The notes under the pieces were generated by a model. The model was not told the origin of the DNA. It was given only the letters and a program-made list of their open reading frames with translations, and ran no database searches. From positions 62,001 through 126,000 of the forward strand of contig JAKSIP010000003.1 of assembly GCA_024398715.1 (NCBI GenBank): DNA of 64,000 nucleotides, read 5' to 3'. Below are positions 45,373 to 55,222 of this stretch, in pieces (the first letter of the stretch is position 1; every line of letters begins with the position of its first letter). This stretch comes from Bacteroidaceae bacterium. Its GTDB lineage: Bacteria > Bacteroidota > Bacteroidia > Bacteroidales > Bacteroidaceae. The translations under genes and the position numbers were made by a program.

Positions 45373-46696
45373 TCCCGTTTATCTTTCTATACAGATCTAC
45401 TGCGAATACATCGGTCATTCCCGATATGTAATCCAGAACAGCCATAATGCGTTCATACAAAATAGGACTGTTTATTTCGTATTGGCTTGAAACGCGGTTA
45501 ATGAGCAGTTTTGAATACTCCTTTTCCGGATGTAGAATGGCATCTACCATCAGATCCAGCAGTGTATAGATAATTTTAACACCGGCAAGTTCCACATCAA
45601 GCACCTCTTTTGAACGGTATATCCGTTCGTAGGAAACCTGGCTGCTGTGCCGGTAAGCCGCTCTCTGCAATGGAGATATATGCTCAATAAGGGAACCGCA
45701 GAACTTTCCGTCAAGCAGTTCCTGTTCGTTCTCTACAAATACATTGATGCACTCTTTTGTAAGATTTCCAATAGCCCTTGAACGCAGGTAGGCTATCTGT
45801 TCGTTGGCATCGCTTACAATCTTGTAGATATCGTTGAAATGCTCTTTATCATGTTCGGTAAAGTAATTTGAGAGCAGTTCCTTAGCCTCTTGGGTAGACA
45901 GGATTTTCAGTTTGTGTGAATCTTCAATATCCATTATCTCATAGCAGATATCGTCTGCCGCTTCAACAAGATAGACCAGCGGGTGCCGGCAGTAACGCAA
46001 AGGTTCTCCTTCTTTGCTTAATCTTATCATTCCCAGTTCCTCTGTTATCTTGATGAAATTCTCTTTATCGCTTTCAAAAAATCCCAGTTTGTGTTTGCTG
46101 CTCATGTCCGCATAGTACGATGAATACGGATATTTTATTATGGCGGCAAGTGTCGGATAGGTAAGAGCAAAGCCTCCTTTGCGGCGTCCCAGGAATTTGT
46201 GGGTAAGAAGGCGGAAACTGTTTGCGTTCCCTTCAAAATTGGTAATGTCTGACCATTCAATGGGATTGTTGCTGAATTCCTTTTTCAACTCAAGACCCTT
46301 TCCTTCTGTGAAAAAGGATGCAATTGCTTTCTCTCCGGAATGACCGAACGGAGGGTTACCCATATCGTGTGCAAGACATGCGGCAGATACAATGTTCCCT
46401 ATCTCGCGGATATATGTATTGTTCAGTTCAGGATGTCTTTCACATAACTCCTTGGCAACGCCGTTTCCCAAAGAACGTCCCACGCAGGATACTTCAAGGC
46501 TATGGGTCAGTCTGTTGTGGACAAATACACTTCCCGGCAGGGGAAAAACCTGTGTCTTGTTCTGGAGCCGGCGGAACGGTGCGGAAAAAATAAGACGGTC
46601 ATAGTCTCTGATGAAAACAGACCTGTCATCGTGGTTTTCAAAACTGATATCCTCCAATCCTACTCTTTTTGTAGAAATAAGCTGCTCCCAATTCAT
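45353..46696 (-). CDS. dgt: Deoxyguanosinetriphosphate triphosphohydrolase (dGTPase)
   Basis: Encodes 447 residues. HD-domain metal site in 'CLAHDMGNPPFGHSGE'; N-terminal 'RRLQNKTQVFPL' and 'THSLEVSCVGRSLG' are typical of dGTPases. It hydrolyses dGTP to deoxyguanosine and triphosphate and so trims the dNTP pool. It is divergent from dut, another dNTP-pool gene. The overlap with glsB is tail to tail. Confidence 0.93.
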   Translation of the reverse strand: MNWEQLISTKRVGLEDISFENHDDRSVFIRDYDRLIFSAPFRRLQNKTQVFPLPGSVFVHNRLTHSLEVSCVGRSLGNGVAKELCERHPELNNTYIREIGNIVSAACLAHDMGNPPFGHSGEKAIASFFTEGKGLELKKEFSNNPIEWSDITNFEGNANSFRLLTHKFLGRRKGGFALTYPTLAAIIKYPYSSYYADMSSKHKLGFFESDKENFIKITEELGMIRLSKEGEPLRYCRHPLVYLVEAADDICYEIMDIEDSHKLKILSTQEAKELLSNYFTEHDKEHFNDIYKIVSDANEQIAYLRSRAIGNLTKECINVFVENEQELLDGKFCGSLIEHISPLQRAAYRHSSQVSYERIYRSKEVLDVELAGVKIIYTLLDLMVDAILHPEKEYSKLLINRVSSQYEINSPILYERIMAVLDYISGMTDVFAVDLYRKINGTSLPAV

Positions 46697-46716
46697 AATC
46701 TCTTATCGTTTTAATG

Positions 46717-46724
46717 CAAAATTA
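46717..46724 (-). promoter_or_regulatory. -7 box TAATTTTG before dgt
   Basis: On the minus strand it reads TAATTTTG, a perfect TAnnTTTG, 20 bases before the dgt start codon. Confidence 0.65.
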
Positions 46725-46791
46725 AAGAATTTTTTGACTGTTAACGCCTTATATGTGGCAAAGAATGACTATTTTCGTAAAAAATATTGGT

Positions 46792-47223
46792 ATGGAAGTA
46801 AAGATAATCAACCGTTCAAAACATGCTCTTCCGCAATATGCCACAGAACTCTCTGCAGGTATGGATTTAAGGGCAAACATAAAGGAACCCATAGTATTGA
46901 AACCATTGCAGAGATGTCTTGTACCTACCGGACTTTTCATTGCTCTGCCTGCCGGATTTGAGGCGCAGGTGCGTCCGCGCAGCGGTCTGGCTTTGAAGAA
47001 GGGTGTTACCGTTCTCAATACTCCGGGTACAATCGATGCCGACTATCGCGGAGAGATTGGTGTTATTATGGTCAATCTTTCTGATACGGATTTTGTTATT
47101 GAAGACGGGGAGCGTATTGCGCAAATGGTTATTGCGCGCCATGAACATGTTTCATGGCAGTGCGTTGATTCACTTGACGATACAGAGAGAGGCGCCGGCG
47201 GTTTCGGTCATAGCGGGATTTGA
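46792..47223 (+). CDS. dut: Deoxyuridine 5'-triphosphate nucleotidohydrolase (dUTPase)
   Basis: Encodes 143 residues, trimeric dUTPase type. Motifs in order: 'SAGMDLRA', '[10 protein letters not shown]', '[13 protein letters not shown]', 'GERIAQMVI' and the C-terminal '[11 protein letters not shown]'. It converts dUTP to dUMP. The ATG at 46792 begins the fold exactly ('MEVKIINRS'); upstream in-frame ATGs at 46753 and 46768 add residues not seen in the family. First gene of a rightward envelope run. Confidence 0.95.
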   Translation: MEVKIINRSKHALPQYATELSAGMDLRANIKEPIVLKPLQRCLVPTGLFIALPAGFEAQVRPRSGLALKKGVTVLNTPGTIDADYRGEIGVIMVNLSDTDFVIEDGERIAQMVIARHEHVSWQCVDSLDDTERGAGGFGHSGI

Positions 47224-47240
47224 TTTTTTTCTGCAGGTTT

Positions 47241-48590
47241 ATGGGAAAGGTTATAAGGTCCATTGTAATTGTTCTGTTTCTTTCGGTTGCCGGTCAGTTG
47301 TCTGCAGCCCGCAGGGAGGCACCTGCCAGCACCCGGCAAGACAAAGAGGAGAACCTGTACAATTACCTTTCCGCATGTGCTTTTGACCAATTCCTCAATA
47401 ATAACCATTCGCTTGCATTCGAATACTATAGGCAGGCACTGGAAGTTAATCCGCAAAGTGGAGATGCTTCTTACCGTCTGGCATTCTATTACAGTTCCTT
47501 GAACAATTATCCAAAGGCCTTGGAAATGGCACAGGCTGCCGTAGCTGCTGATTCCACAAACCTGAATTATATTGCATTTCTCAGTGTGCTGTATTATGAC
47601 AGCCATCAGGAGGAAAAGACACTCCAGCTTTTGGAATCTGCTGTCGGTTTTGCCGGTTCAATAGAAGACCGTATCCAGTTTCTGAGAATGATTTACAGTG
47701 TATATTCCGGAAACTCGGATTTGCCGCAAATGCTGAAAACCCTTCTCAGAATACAGGAACTTGAGGGTGAGACCATTGAAAGTCTCATGCAACAGGTGAA
47801 CATCTATGGTGCGTTGGGCAATGTTGATAGCGTAAAGACATGTGTGGAACGTCTCATTGCAGCAGATCCGTCTGTAGAAGATGAGTTCCTTGCCATGCTG
47901 GCAGAGGCTTACTGGAACAACAATATGGATAATGAGGCCAGAAAAATCTACAACACCATTCTTGAACGTTTTCCCCATTCATTGAATGGCAGGCTTTCAA
48001 TGATTGATTTCTACTCGGCCAGACACGAACAGGAAAATTTTGCAAACACTTTCATCTCTTTGGTTACAGACAAAACCGTCGAGATAGATATCAGAAGCGG
48101 TCTTTTGGAAAATCTCATAGCATTGAACCGGAATCTGTGGGGGGAAGCCCTGAATTTTTACAAAAGGATATTCGACACATATTTCCAGTTTGAACCCGAT
48201 GACATATCGAATATGAACAATTATGCATATTCAATGTGTCTGATTGATTCAACGGATCTTGATTACTATTTCTCATTAAGCGGTAAAACAATAAAGGCAG
48301 AGCCTCAGAACGCCACATTTCTTGATACATACGCATGGATAGCCTTTTTGTTGGGCAAGTCCGGTGTGGCAAAAGAATATATTGATCTGGCAATCAGATA
48401 TTCCGGAAACATTATCAATGTTGAAATGTATGACCATGCCGGAGACATTTATCTCAAATCCGGGCTGAAGGCTCAGGCCTGCGACTTTTGGGAGAAAGCA
48501 ATCAATGTGCTTATTCACAACAGGTCCGAAGGTTTCAACAATTCAACCATAGACAGTATGCAACAGAAAATAAGAAACAGTAGAAAATGA
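47241..48590 (+). CDS. Tetratricopeptide-repeat protein with signal peptide
   Basis: Encodes 449 residues. Signal peptide ends near 'GQLSAARR'. The rest is helical with clear TPR units early ('AFEYYRQALEVNPQSGDASY', 'ALEMAQAAVAADSTNL') and near the end ('TYAWIAFLLGKSGVAKEYI'). It is probably periplasmic or lipid-side and serves as a scaffold. The stop overlaps the next ATG (ATGA), so it is made with the DUF4292 lipoprotein. The pairing is common in Bacteroidales; the function is not established. Confidence 0.85.
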   Translation: MGKVIRSIVIVLFLSVAGQLSAARREAPASTRQDKEENLYNYLSACAFDQFLNNNHSLAFEYYRQALEVNPQSGDASYRLAFYYSSLNNYPKALEMAQAAVAADSTNLNYIAFLSVLYYDSHQEEKTLQLLESAVGFAGSIEDRIQFLRMIYSVYSGNSDLPQMLKTLLRIQELEGETIESLMQQVNIYGALGNVDSVKTCVERLIAADPSVEDEFLAMLAEAYWNNNMDNEARKIYNTILERFPHSLNGRLSMIDFYSARHEQENFANTFISLVTDKTVEIDIRSGLLENLIALNRNLWGEALNFYKRIFDTYFQFEPDDISNMNNYAYSMCLIDSTDLDYYFSLSGKTIKAEPQNATFLDTYAWIAFLLGKSGVAKEYIDLAIRYSGNIINVEMYDHAGDIYLKSGLKAQACDFWEKAINVLIHNRSEGFNNSTIDSMQQKIRNSRK

Positions 48591-49366
48591 AAAACCGGAT
48601 ATACCTGATACTTGTTTCGGTCATACTTATGACTATGTTCATGGCCGGCTGCAAGAGCAGCGGTTATGTGCAGAATAAAAATCGCGTAGCGGCAGAAAAA
48701 CTGAGACCTGTGCATAAAACGGTCTCTGCAACGGTCTCTCCATTTAATCTGCGGCTTGATATGACGTGGAACGATGTGATAATGGTAAGGGCTGTCCCTT
48801 TCGGGTTGGCAGAGGTTTTCAGGGCTGAACTGTCTCAGGACGGTATTATTCTGGTGAACCGTTTGGGACATTGGTATATCAGGATGGACTATAATGATAT
48901 TCCATACAATGGGACTCTGAAAGTTGATTTCAATACCGTTCAGGGTTTGTTGTGGAATAAGGTCTTTTCTCCGGGGGCATCGGGCGCAGCACTGAAGGTA
49001 AAGAATACAGATGTTCAGGGAGATACATACCGGGAGCCGCGTGCCGGTTATACATTTGCTTTCCAGGGCGGGGAACTTGTAAACGTAAAACGTTCAATAG
49101 CCGGAAAGACCGGAACTCTGTATTACGGAGATTTTACTTATATAGACGGAGAATCATTCCCAACCCACTACTCCGTAAGTTACAAAAGCGGCAAAGGAGT
49201 TGAAAGGACTTATTATTCGGCCAATCTGGCCAATGTGAGATTTTCTGACAGACCGGTAACAGACAGAATTGATATCTCCCAATACCACAGGCGTGATTTT
49301 GATTTCAAGAAGCTGAAAAGTTTGAGAAATCCGGGTTTTTCAGAATTGTTTGATTTATTCAGATAG
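48587..49366 (+). CDS. DUF4292 family lipoprotein
   Basis: Encodes 259 residues. Lipobox 'FMAGC' puts the lipidated cysteine at 22. The body has the long curved beta-sheet pattern of LolA/LolB-like folds, to which DUF4292 is related, so lipid or lipoprotein handling in the periplasm is possible. It is coupled to the TPR gene upstream and followed one base later by the EnvC-like gene. Confidence 0.82.
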   Translation: MKNRIYLILVSVILMTMFMAGCKSSGYVQNKNRVAAEKLRPVHKTVSATVSPFNLRLDMTWNDVIMVRAVPFGLAEVFRAELSQDGIILVNRLGHWYIRMDYNDIPYNGTLKVDFNTVQGLLWNKVFSPGASGAALKVKNTDVQGDTYREPRAGYTFAFQGGELVNVKRSIAGKTGTLYYGDFTYIDGESFPTHYSVSYKSGKGVERTYYSANLANVRFSDRPVTDRIDISQYHRRDFDFKKLKSLRNPGFSELFDLFR

Positions 49367-49367
49367 A

Positions 49368-50609
49368 ATGCAACTCCGCAGCATATTCATATTATCTCTT
49401 TTCTCTCTGTTTTTCTGTGTGAGTGTCCAGGCCCAGTCCGATACTCAGGAAAAAATCAGAAATATGGAAGAGCAGCGTGCACTTCTGAACAGAAAACTGG
49501 AGCAGTCCAAAAAGCAGATTGTGTCCAATGAACGCGATATTGCCGCCCAGGTTTCCAATCTGAATGTGATAAATGCGCGTTTGGAGGAAAGACGCAAGGC
49601 AATAGGCAAAACAAAATCGGACATATCTTCGTTGGAAAAAGATTCACTATCCGTACAAAAGAATATTGCTTCTTTGAGAAATGAGCTGAAAATCTGTAAG
49701 GACCGTTATGCCGATGCCTGCCGTTTTTATCAGAGCCAGCAGGTCAATTTCAACACCATATCGTTCCTGTTCTCTTCAAAATCATTTACTCAGGCTATGA
49801 CAAGGGCACGTTATGTCAGGGAATATAACGAGTCTGTGAACCGTTTGGCCCGTCAGATTATAGAGAAAGAGGTTGCGCTTAACAACAGACAGCATGATAT
49901 CAGTCTTATCAAAACTGAAAAAATGCTGCTTGCTGCCGATTTGAAAAAAATGGAAAGCTCGTTGAAAACGGAGGAACAGAACCAGCGTAAGGTTATTGAT
50001 GACCTCCGGAGCAAAAACAAACAGCTTGATGCCCAGATTTCAAAACAGCAGAAAGAGATTTCCAATCTGAACAAGGAAATTGACCGTCAGATTCAGATAG
50101 CCATAGAAGAGGAAAGAAAACGCAAGGAAGAGGAGCTGCGCCGTCAGGAGGCAGCGGCGTCTCCAGTTGCCGTCAATACTGCCAATCTGCAATTGAGTTC
50201 TGATTTTGAAAAGAATAAAGGCCGTTTGCCTGCTCCCATCAGCGGAACGTATCTGCTTGTCGGCAAATACGGTACTCACAGTGTTGACGGTATGAAAAAT
50301 GTCCAGTTGTCCAATCTTGGTATCGATTTGCAGGGAGAGAGCGGTGCCCAGGCCCAATCTGTTTTCAACGGAACAGTCAGTGCCGTTTTCCAGCAGGGAC
50401 AGGGCGAGTTGGGAATACTTGTCCGTCATGGCAGTTATATCTCCGTTTACTGCAATCTTTCTCAAGTGTTTGTAAAAAAAGGGGATAATGTCACTACGGG
50501 ACAGAGTCTTGGAGCTGTTAGCAAGAATTCTCTGGGTAACTGTCTGTTGCATTTCCAATTGCATAAAGAGTCGGTAAAACTGAATCCGCAGGAGTGGCTT
50601 GAATTGTAG
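49368..50609 (+). CDS. envC: EnvC-like murein hydrolase activator (degenerate M23/LytM domain)
   Basis: Encodes 413 residues. Signal peptide ends 'VSVQAQ'. Long coiled coil (about 25-265), then a LytM domain (about 290-413). Two of the usual zinc ligands are replaced: the first histidine is Asn in 'NLGID', and 'HLH' reads 'LLH' in 'CLLHFQL'. It is therefore unlikely to cut peptidoglycan itself and should act as an activator of amidases at division, as EnvC does. ATG 49368 is chosen since it begins the signal peptide. Confidence 0.88.
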   Translation: MQLRSIFILSLFSLFFCVSVQAQSDTQEKIRNMEEQRALLNRKLEQSKKQIVSNERDIAAQVSNLNVINARLEERRKAIGKTKSDISSLEKDSLSVQKNIASLRNELKICKDRYADACRFYQSQQVNFNTISFLFSSKSFTQAMTRARYVREYNESVNRLARQIIEKEVALNNRQHDISLIKTEKMLLAADLKKMESSLKTEEQNQRKVIDDLRSKNKQLDAQISKQQKEISNLNKEIDRQIQIAIEEERKRKEEELRRQEAAASPVAVNTANLQLSSDFEKNKGRLPAPISGTYLLVGKYGTHSVDGMKNVQLSNLGIDLQGESGAQAQSVFNGTVSAVFQQGQGELGILVRHGSYISVYCNLSQVFVKKGDNVTTGQSLGAVSKNSLGNCLLHFQLHKESVKLNPQEWLEL

Positions 50610-50634
50610 AATTTTTATGCGGCATACGTTTATT

Positions 50635-51483
50635 ATGAAGTTTACAAAATTATTATTGATATTATTATTTATGGCATCAACAGAATCATGCCGCGCCAAT
50701 GCGGCACAGCAGAGCGGGGCATCCGCTGCAGCGGAAGAGACAAAGGTCCTTATCAAGACTTCTTTGGGAGACATTAAGATAAAGCTGTACAATGATACAC
50801 CGCTGCATCGCGACAATTTCATCAAACTTGTGAATGAAAACTATTATGACGGAGTCCTTTTTCACCGTGTAATAAAGAATTTTATGGTTCAGGCCGGTGA
50901 CCCCGATTCAAAAAATGCTCCTGCAGACAAGCATCTTGGTGTAGGAGGTCCGGATTACGTTATACCTGCAGAGATTATATACCCTGTACATTTCCACAAA
51001 AAAGGTGCGTTAAGTGCAGCAAGACAGGCAGATCAGGTTAATCCCGAACGTGCTTCTTCCGGTTCCCAGTTCTATATTGTTACCGGTAAACGTTATAATG
51101 AGGACCAGCTTAAAGAGACAGAAATGCAACTCTGCCAGTCTGATATGCAGGCACATTTCCAGCGTTTGTGCAATGAAAACAGCGATACGATAATGCGTCT
51201 TCAGATGGCTGGAGACCGTAACGGGCTTCAGGAACTTCAGAATAAATTCATTAAAATTGTTCAGGATTCCGTAAAAACAAACGGACGTATGCGTTTCAAT
51301 AAGGAACAGGTAGAGGCTTATACCACAATCGGAGGAACTCCTTTCCTTGATACGCAGTATACCGTTTTTGGCGAGGTTATCGATGGAATGGACGTTGTTG
51401 ACCAGATAGAAAAGGTATCGACCAATTCCCAGGACCGTCCCAAAAAAGACATTACTATCATTTCAACAAAGATTATAAAATAA
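50635..51483 (+). CDS. Cyclophilin-type peptidyl-prolyl isomerase lipoprotein
   Basis: Encodes 282 residues from ATG 50635. Lipobox 'STESC' (cysteine near 19). Cyclophilin motifs 'GVLFHRVIKNFMVQAGDP' and 'SSGSQFYIVTG' are present. A helical insertion of about 65 residues separates the latter from the end of the fold ('TPFLDTQYTVFGEVIDG'), as is usual for Bacteroidota cyclophilins. It catalyses proline cis-trans isomerisation during folding of exported proteins. Confidence 0.92.
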   Translation: MKFTKLLLILLFMASTESCRANAAQQSGASAAAEETKVLIKTSLGDIKIKLYNDTPLHRDNFIKLVNENYYDGVLFHRVIKNFMVQAGDPDSKNAPADKHLGVGGPDYVIPAEIIYPVHFHKKGALSAARQADQVNPERASSGSQFYIVTGKRYNEDQLKETEMQLCQSDMQAHFQRLCNENSDTIMRLQMAGDRNGLQELQNKFIKIVQDSVKTNGRMRFNKEQVEAYTTIGGTPFLDTQYTVFGEVIDGMDVVDQIEKVSTNSQDRPKKDITIISTKIIK

Positions 51484-51491
51484 AATAAGTT

Positions 51492-52934
51492 ATGCGTACT
51501 CTCAAAACCAGTTTTTTATTTTTTCTCTCATTTCTTTTACTGGCACCCGTTTCTCAGGCCAGTGCAAAAAAAAATAGTGTAAAGAACCCTAAGTATATAT
51601 TCTATTTCATTGGAGACGGAATGGGTATGGGTTCATTGGTCACAACACAATTCTACAAGGCAGGCAATATGGAAAAACCTGAGATTGCTCCTTTGTGTTT
51701 TACCCAGTTCCCATATTCCGGTCTGTTGATAACACATTCGTCCGACAGCGGCGTTACAGATTCCGCAGCTGCCGGAACGGCCCTTTCCACCGGCAGTAAA
51801 ACATCCAGCAGAACGGTCGGCATGTTGCCGGACCGTGAAACGCCTCTGGTAAGTATTGCCTCCAAAGCTCACGATAAAGGCTGGCGTGTAGGTATTGCAA
51901 CCACTACATGCATAGACGATGCCACACCTGCTGCTTTTTTTGCGCATGTCCCTGTACGATATGACCAGCACGTGATAGGTATGCAGCTGGTGGATTCTGA
52001 GTATGAGTTTTTTGGAGGCTATGGCTTCAGGCAGGATAAGGACAAGGACCATCCGGATATGGACAAAGGAATTGTTGCCACTGCTTCTGAAAGCGGCTAT
52101 ACGGTTGTAAACAGTTATGCAGACTATCAGCGCATCTCGAAAGATGCCGACAAGGTTATTCTGTTTACACCTCAGGAAGACAATAACGAGCAGATTCCTT
52201 ACCAGATAGATGCTACACCCGCCGATCTTACAATGGAACAGGTGTTCAATGCCGGATTTGATTTTCTTCAGAAGAAAGAGGGTAAGTTCTTCTATATGTT
52301 CGAGGGAGGTTCCATTGATCACGCTGCTCACGGAAACGATGCCGCAACTCTGGTTACTGAGATACTCGCATTCGATGCCTGTATTGAAACAGCATTCAAT
52401 TTCTATAAGCAGCATCCGGACGAGACTCTTATTGTGGTAACGGCAGACCATTCGACCAGCGGCTGTACTCCCGGCGATGGCGGATATTATCTGAATATTC
52501 CAGTATTGGCAAACCAGAAAATGTCAGAGGGTGCTTTTGCAAAATATCTTAAAGCCATAGCTCAGAAAGAGGGTCTTCCAACTTGGGAGCGTGTAAAGCA
52601 GGAGCTTACACTCAATTTCGGCTTTTGGGATAAGATAAGGATCAATCCTATGCAGGAGCGGGCTCTGAAAGAGGCTTATGAGCAGTCTTTCACAACCGAT
52701 GGTGTAAAGCAGGACCTTTCTGAAGATAATCTGTATTCATATTACAAAACAGACAAACTTTCAGACCGCGCGGTGAAGATTATCAACGACATTGCGCAGG
52801 TTGGCTGGATAAGCGGCGATCATGACGGCGGTTATGTGCCGGTATTTGCCGTTGGAGTAGGAGCGGAGAACTTTTCCGGTCAGATGCAGAATATTGAGGT
52901 GCCTGATAAAATTGCCGCCATTGCAGGTTTCTGA
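51492..52934 (+). CDS. Alkaline phosphatase (PhoA family)
   Basis: Encodes 480 residues with signal peptide ending 'SQASA'. Metal site 'FIGDGMGMG', nucleophile serine in 'VTDSAAAGTALSTGSK', and the late zinc ligands in 'MFEGGSIDHAAHGND' and 'VVTADHSTSG'. It releases phosphate from phosphomonoesters in the periplasm. It follows the cyclophilin gene by eight bases and converges with the gene at 52940. No phosphate-responsive (Pho-box-like) sequence was recognised. Confidence 0.93.
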   Translation: MRTLKTSFLFFLSFLLLAPVSQASAKKNSVKNPKYIFYFIGDGMGMGSLVTTQFYKAGNMEKPEIAPLCFTQFPYSGLLITHSSDSGVTDSAAAGTALSTGSKTSSRTVGMLPDRETPLVSIASKAHDKGWRVGIATTTCIDDATPAAFFAHVPVRYDQHVIGMQLVDSEYEFFGGYGFRQDKDKDHPDMDKGIVATASESGYTVVNSYADYQRISKDADKVILFTPQEDNNEQIPYQIDATPADLTMEQVFNAGFDFLQKKEGKFFYMFEGGSIDHAAHGNDAATLVTEILAFDACIETAFNFYKQHPDETLIVVTADHSTSGCTPGDGGYYLNIPVLANQKMSEGAFAKYLKAIAQKEGLPTWERVKQELTLNFGFWDKIRINPMQERALKEAYEQSFTTDGVKQDLSEDNLYSYYKTDKLSDRAVKIINDIAQVGWISGDHDGGYVPVFAVGVGAENFSGQMQNIEVPDKIAAIAGF

Positions 52935-52939
52935 CACTC

Positions 52940-53575
52940 CTATTCGTAGGAAATATACGGAGCAAGTCTGACAAGATCCTGCTGGGTGAACTCTTTTAGA
53001 AGAAGTAGCCTGGCAGGGTCTTTTATTTTGCCCTCTTTTTTCCTTAAATCATCAATGGCCTTGGCCTGATAGAAAGAGATATACGGATGTCTCTTCATAT
53101 CATAAACCGATGCCCTGTTGATTCTTATCTTTCTGATACTGTCCGGCGTAGCAAAGAACCAGCTCTGCAGAGAATCAGGGAAATGACTGATTTCTGAAAG
53201 TTGGGCCGGGCTGGCGAATCCTCCCAGTTTATCCCTTAGGATTATTATGCTTAGAGAAAAGCCGTGTCCTATACCTGGTATCCTTTGAAGTAACGTGGTG
53301 TCTGCCGTATTAAGGTCAATCAGTTGTCTGGTCTTGAATTTATTGTTCTTCTGAAACCTTGTGTTCAGTTTGCTTTTTTGGACAGTTATCTGCTCCGCTG
53401 AGTCAATTTTTGCGGAAAATGTACTGTCTGCAACAGCTTGTGCATACGCACCGTTTCCTGTTACCTGTTGCGGGTCTGTAAAATATCTTATGGACAGCAG
53501 AACCAGTATAAGTACGGAAAGGATTGCCAAAGCCCTTCTGTCGGCCTTGGAAAAATAAAATATGTCTCTGAGCAT
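52940..53575 (-). CDS. Membrane-anchored helix-hairpin-helix protein (ComEA-like)
   Basis: Encodes 211 residues. One N-terminal membrane segment (about 15-30), then helix-hairpin-helix units: 'IDLNTADTTLLQRIPGIG' (about 90-107) and 'IRINRASVYDMKRHPYI' further on. The architecture matches Bacteroidota ComEA-like proteins that bind DNA outside the inner membrane. It could take part in DNA uptake, which contrasts with the broken comM in this window. It lies three bases after the CYTH gene. Confidence 0.85.
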   Translation of the reverse strand: MLRDIFYFSKADRRALAILSVLILVLLSIRYFTDPQQVTGNGAYAQAVADSTFSAKIDSAEQITVQKSKLNTRFQKNNKFKTRQLIDLNTADTTLLQRIPGIGHGFSLSIIILRDKLGGFASPAQLSEISHFPDSLQSWFFATPDSIRKIRINRASVYDMKRHPYISFYQAKAIDDLRKKEGKIKDPARLLLLKEFTQQDLVRLAPYISYE

Positions 53576-53578
53576 TGG

Positions 53579-54037
53579 TTATGGGTTCAGTGCAAGATAA
53601 GAGTTGTAGTAACGTGGAATACCTGTTACCTCTTCTCCTATGAATGCCGGTTTTTCAAATGGTTCGTTTTCGCTTTCAAGTTCGACTTCTGCAATAACCA
53701 GTCCCTGGTTTTTGCCGAAAAACTCATCAACTTCAAACAGATGGTCTTTGTAATGTACCAGGTATCTGCATTTTTCAATAAGACTGCCGCTGCACAGTTC
53801 CAGCATCTGCCGGGCTTCTTCCATTGGTATAACCTGATTGAATTCAAAACGTGTAAGACCGTTGTTGCTGCTTGGTCCTTTGATGGTAAGAACTGCCTCG
53901 GTATCTGTTGTGCGGATTCTTACGGAAAACCCGTTGGATTGGACCAGATACCCTTGTGTAATGTTTCTGGTTTCGCTGGCAAGATCCTTGAATGATTGGT
54001 CTTTTACCAGGAATTTTCTTTCAATTTCAACTCCCAT
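53579..54037 (-). CDS. CYTH domain protein (triphosphate tunnel metalloenzyme)
   Basis: Encodes 152 residues. The ExExK signature is at the N-terminus (E4, E6, K8 in 'VEIERKFLV'), and the tunnel fold follows ('YLVQSNGFSVRIR', 'LTIKGPSSN'). Family members hydrolyse tripolyphosphate or other triphosphates; the substrate here is unknown. It lies between prfB and the HhH gene on the same strand. Confidence 0.9.
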   Translation of the reverse strand: MGVEIERKFLVKDQSFKDLASETRNITQGYLVQSNGFSVRIRTTDTEAVLTIKGPSSNNGLTRFEFNQVIPMEEARQMLELCSGSLIEKCRYLVHYKDHLFEVDEFFGKNQGLVIAEVELESENEPFEKPAFIGEEVTGIPRYYNSYLALNP

Positions 54038-54079
54038 AGTAATTAGTTTCTAAAGATGTGTAAATATGTCAGACAAATA

Positions 54080-55195
54080 CTATTCCTGTGATTCGGAGAA
54101 TTCTGTCAGATAAGATTTGATGAACTCATCAATTCCGCCATCCATAACACCGTTCACATCGCTTGTCTGGTAACCGGTACGGTGATCTTTGACGCGGCGG
54201 TCATCAAACACGTAACTGCGTATCTGTGAGCCCCATTCTATCTTCTTTTTGCCAGCTTCAATCTTTGCCCGCTCTTCCATGCGGTGCTTGAGTTCCTTAT
54301 CGTACAATATTGAACGCAGATGCTGCAGAGCGCGTTCGCGGTTCTTGGGCTGGTCACGGGTTTCTGTATTTTCAATCAGAATTTCCTCTTCTTCTCCGGT
54401 ATACGGATCCTTGTACTGGTAACGCAAACGCACACCCGATTCCACCTTGTTTACGTTCTGTCCGCCTGCACCGCTGCTGCGGAAAGTATCCCATGACATA
54501 AGGGCAGGGTTGATGTAAACCTCAATAGTATCGTCAACCAGCGGGGTTACAAATACCGATGCGAAAGATGTCATACGTTTGCCCTGTGCGTTATATGGCG
54601 ATACGCGTACCAGGCGGTGAACGCCGTTTTCGCTTTTCAGATAACCGTATGAATACATACCGTGAATTTCTATTGTAACAGATTTGATACCTGCTTCATC
54701 GCCTTCCTGCAAATCTGATATTGTGAGTTTGTAATTGTGATTCTCTGCCCACCGCATATACATGCGCTGCAGCATGGACGCCCAATCCTGGCTTTCGGTT
54801 CCACCTGCTCCGGAATTGATTTTCAATACACAATCCATTGCGTCTGCCTCGGAACGCAGCATATTCTTGAATTCCAAAGAATCTATGGCTTCTATTGTTT
54901 TGTAATACGCCTGATCAACCTCTTCTTCTGTTACAAGCTGTTCCTTGTAAAATTCAACGGCAAGTTTCAGTTCGTCTGCAAGATCCTTTATCACCTTGTA
55001 ACCGTCTATCCATGATTGTAGCCCTTTTACCTTCTTCATTTGAATCTCGGCTTTCTTGGGATCGTCCCAAAAACCGGGAGCCTGGGTACGGAGTTGTTCT
55101 TCTTCTACCTGAATCTGTTTGGCATCAATGTTCAGATGCTGCTTGAGTGCTTCAGCCCGGTTAATGGCCTCTTTGAATTGGTCTGGAGTAATCAT
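54080..55195 (-). CDS. prfB: Peptide chain release factor 2
   Basis: Encodes 371 residues. GGQ motif at 244-246 for peptide release; the codon-recognition tripeptide, usually SPF, reads SPY (199-201). RF2 ends translation at UGA and UAA. The frame is continuous: there is no in-frame stop near codon 25, so the programmed +1 frameshift known from E. coli is absent. A longer start at 55225 exists, but a perfect -7 box overlaps it, so it would lie upstream of the transcript start; ATG 55195 is chosen. Confidence 0.94.
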   Translation of the reverse strand: MITPDQFKEAINRAEALKQHLNIDAKQIQVEEEQLRTQAPGFWDDPKKAEIQMKKVKGLQSWIDGYKVIKDLADELKLAVEFYKEQLVTEEEVDQAYYKTIEAIDSLEFKNMLRSEADAMDCVLKINSGAGGTESQDWASMLQRMYMRWAENHNYKLTISDLQEGDEAGIKSVTIEIHGMYSYGYLKSENGVHRLVRVSPYNAQGKRMTSFASVFVTPLVDDTIEVYINPALMSWDTFRSSGAGGQNVNKVESGVRLRYQYKDPYTGEEEEILIENTETRDQPKNRERALQHLRSILYDKELKHRMEERAKIEAGKKKIEWGSQIRSYVFDDRRVKDHRTGYQTSDVNGVMDGGIDEFIKSYLTEFSESQE

Positions 55196-55222
55196 ATATG
55201 GACAATTGTGATAATTTCTTTG

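Noticed and set aside
50040..52451. Long antisense frames opposite envC, the cyclophilin and alkaline phosphatase genes
   Set aside because: The sense frames carry complete domain motifs; the antisense products do not resemble proteins.
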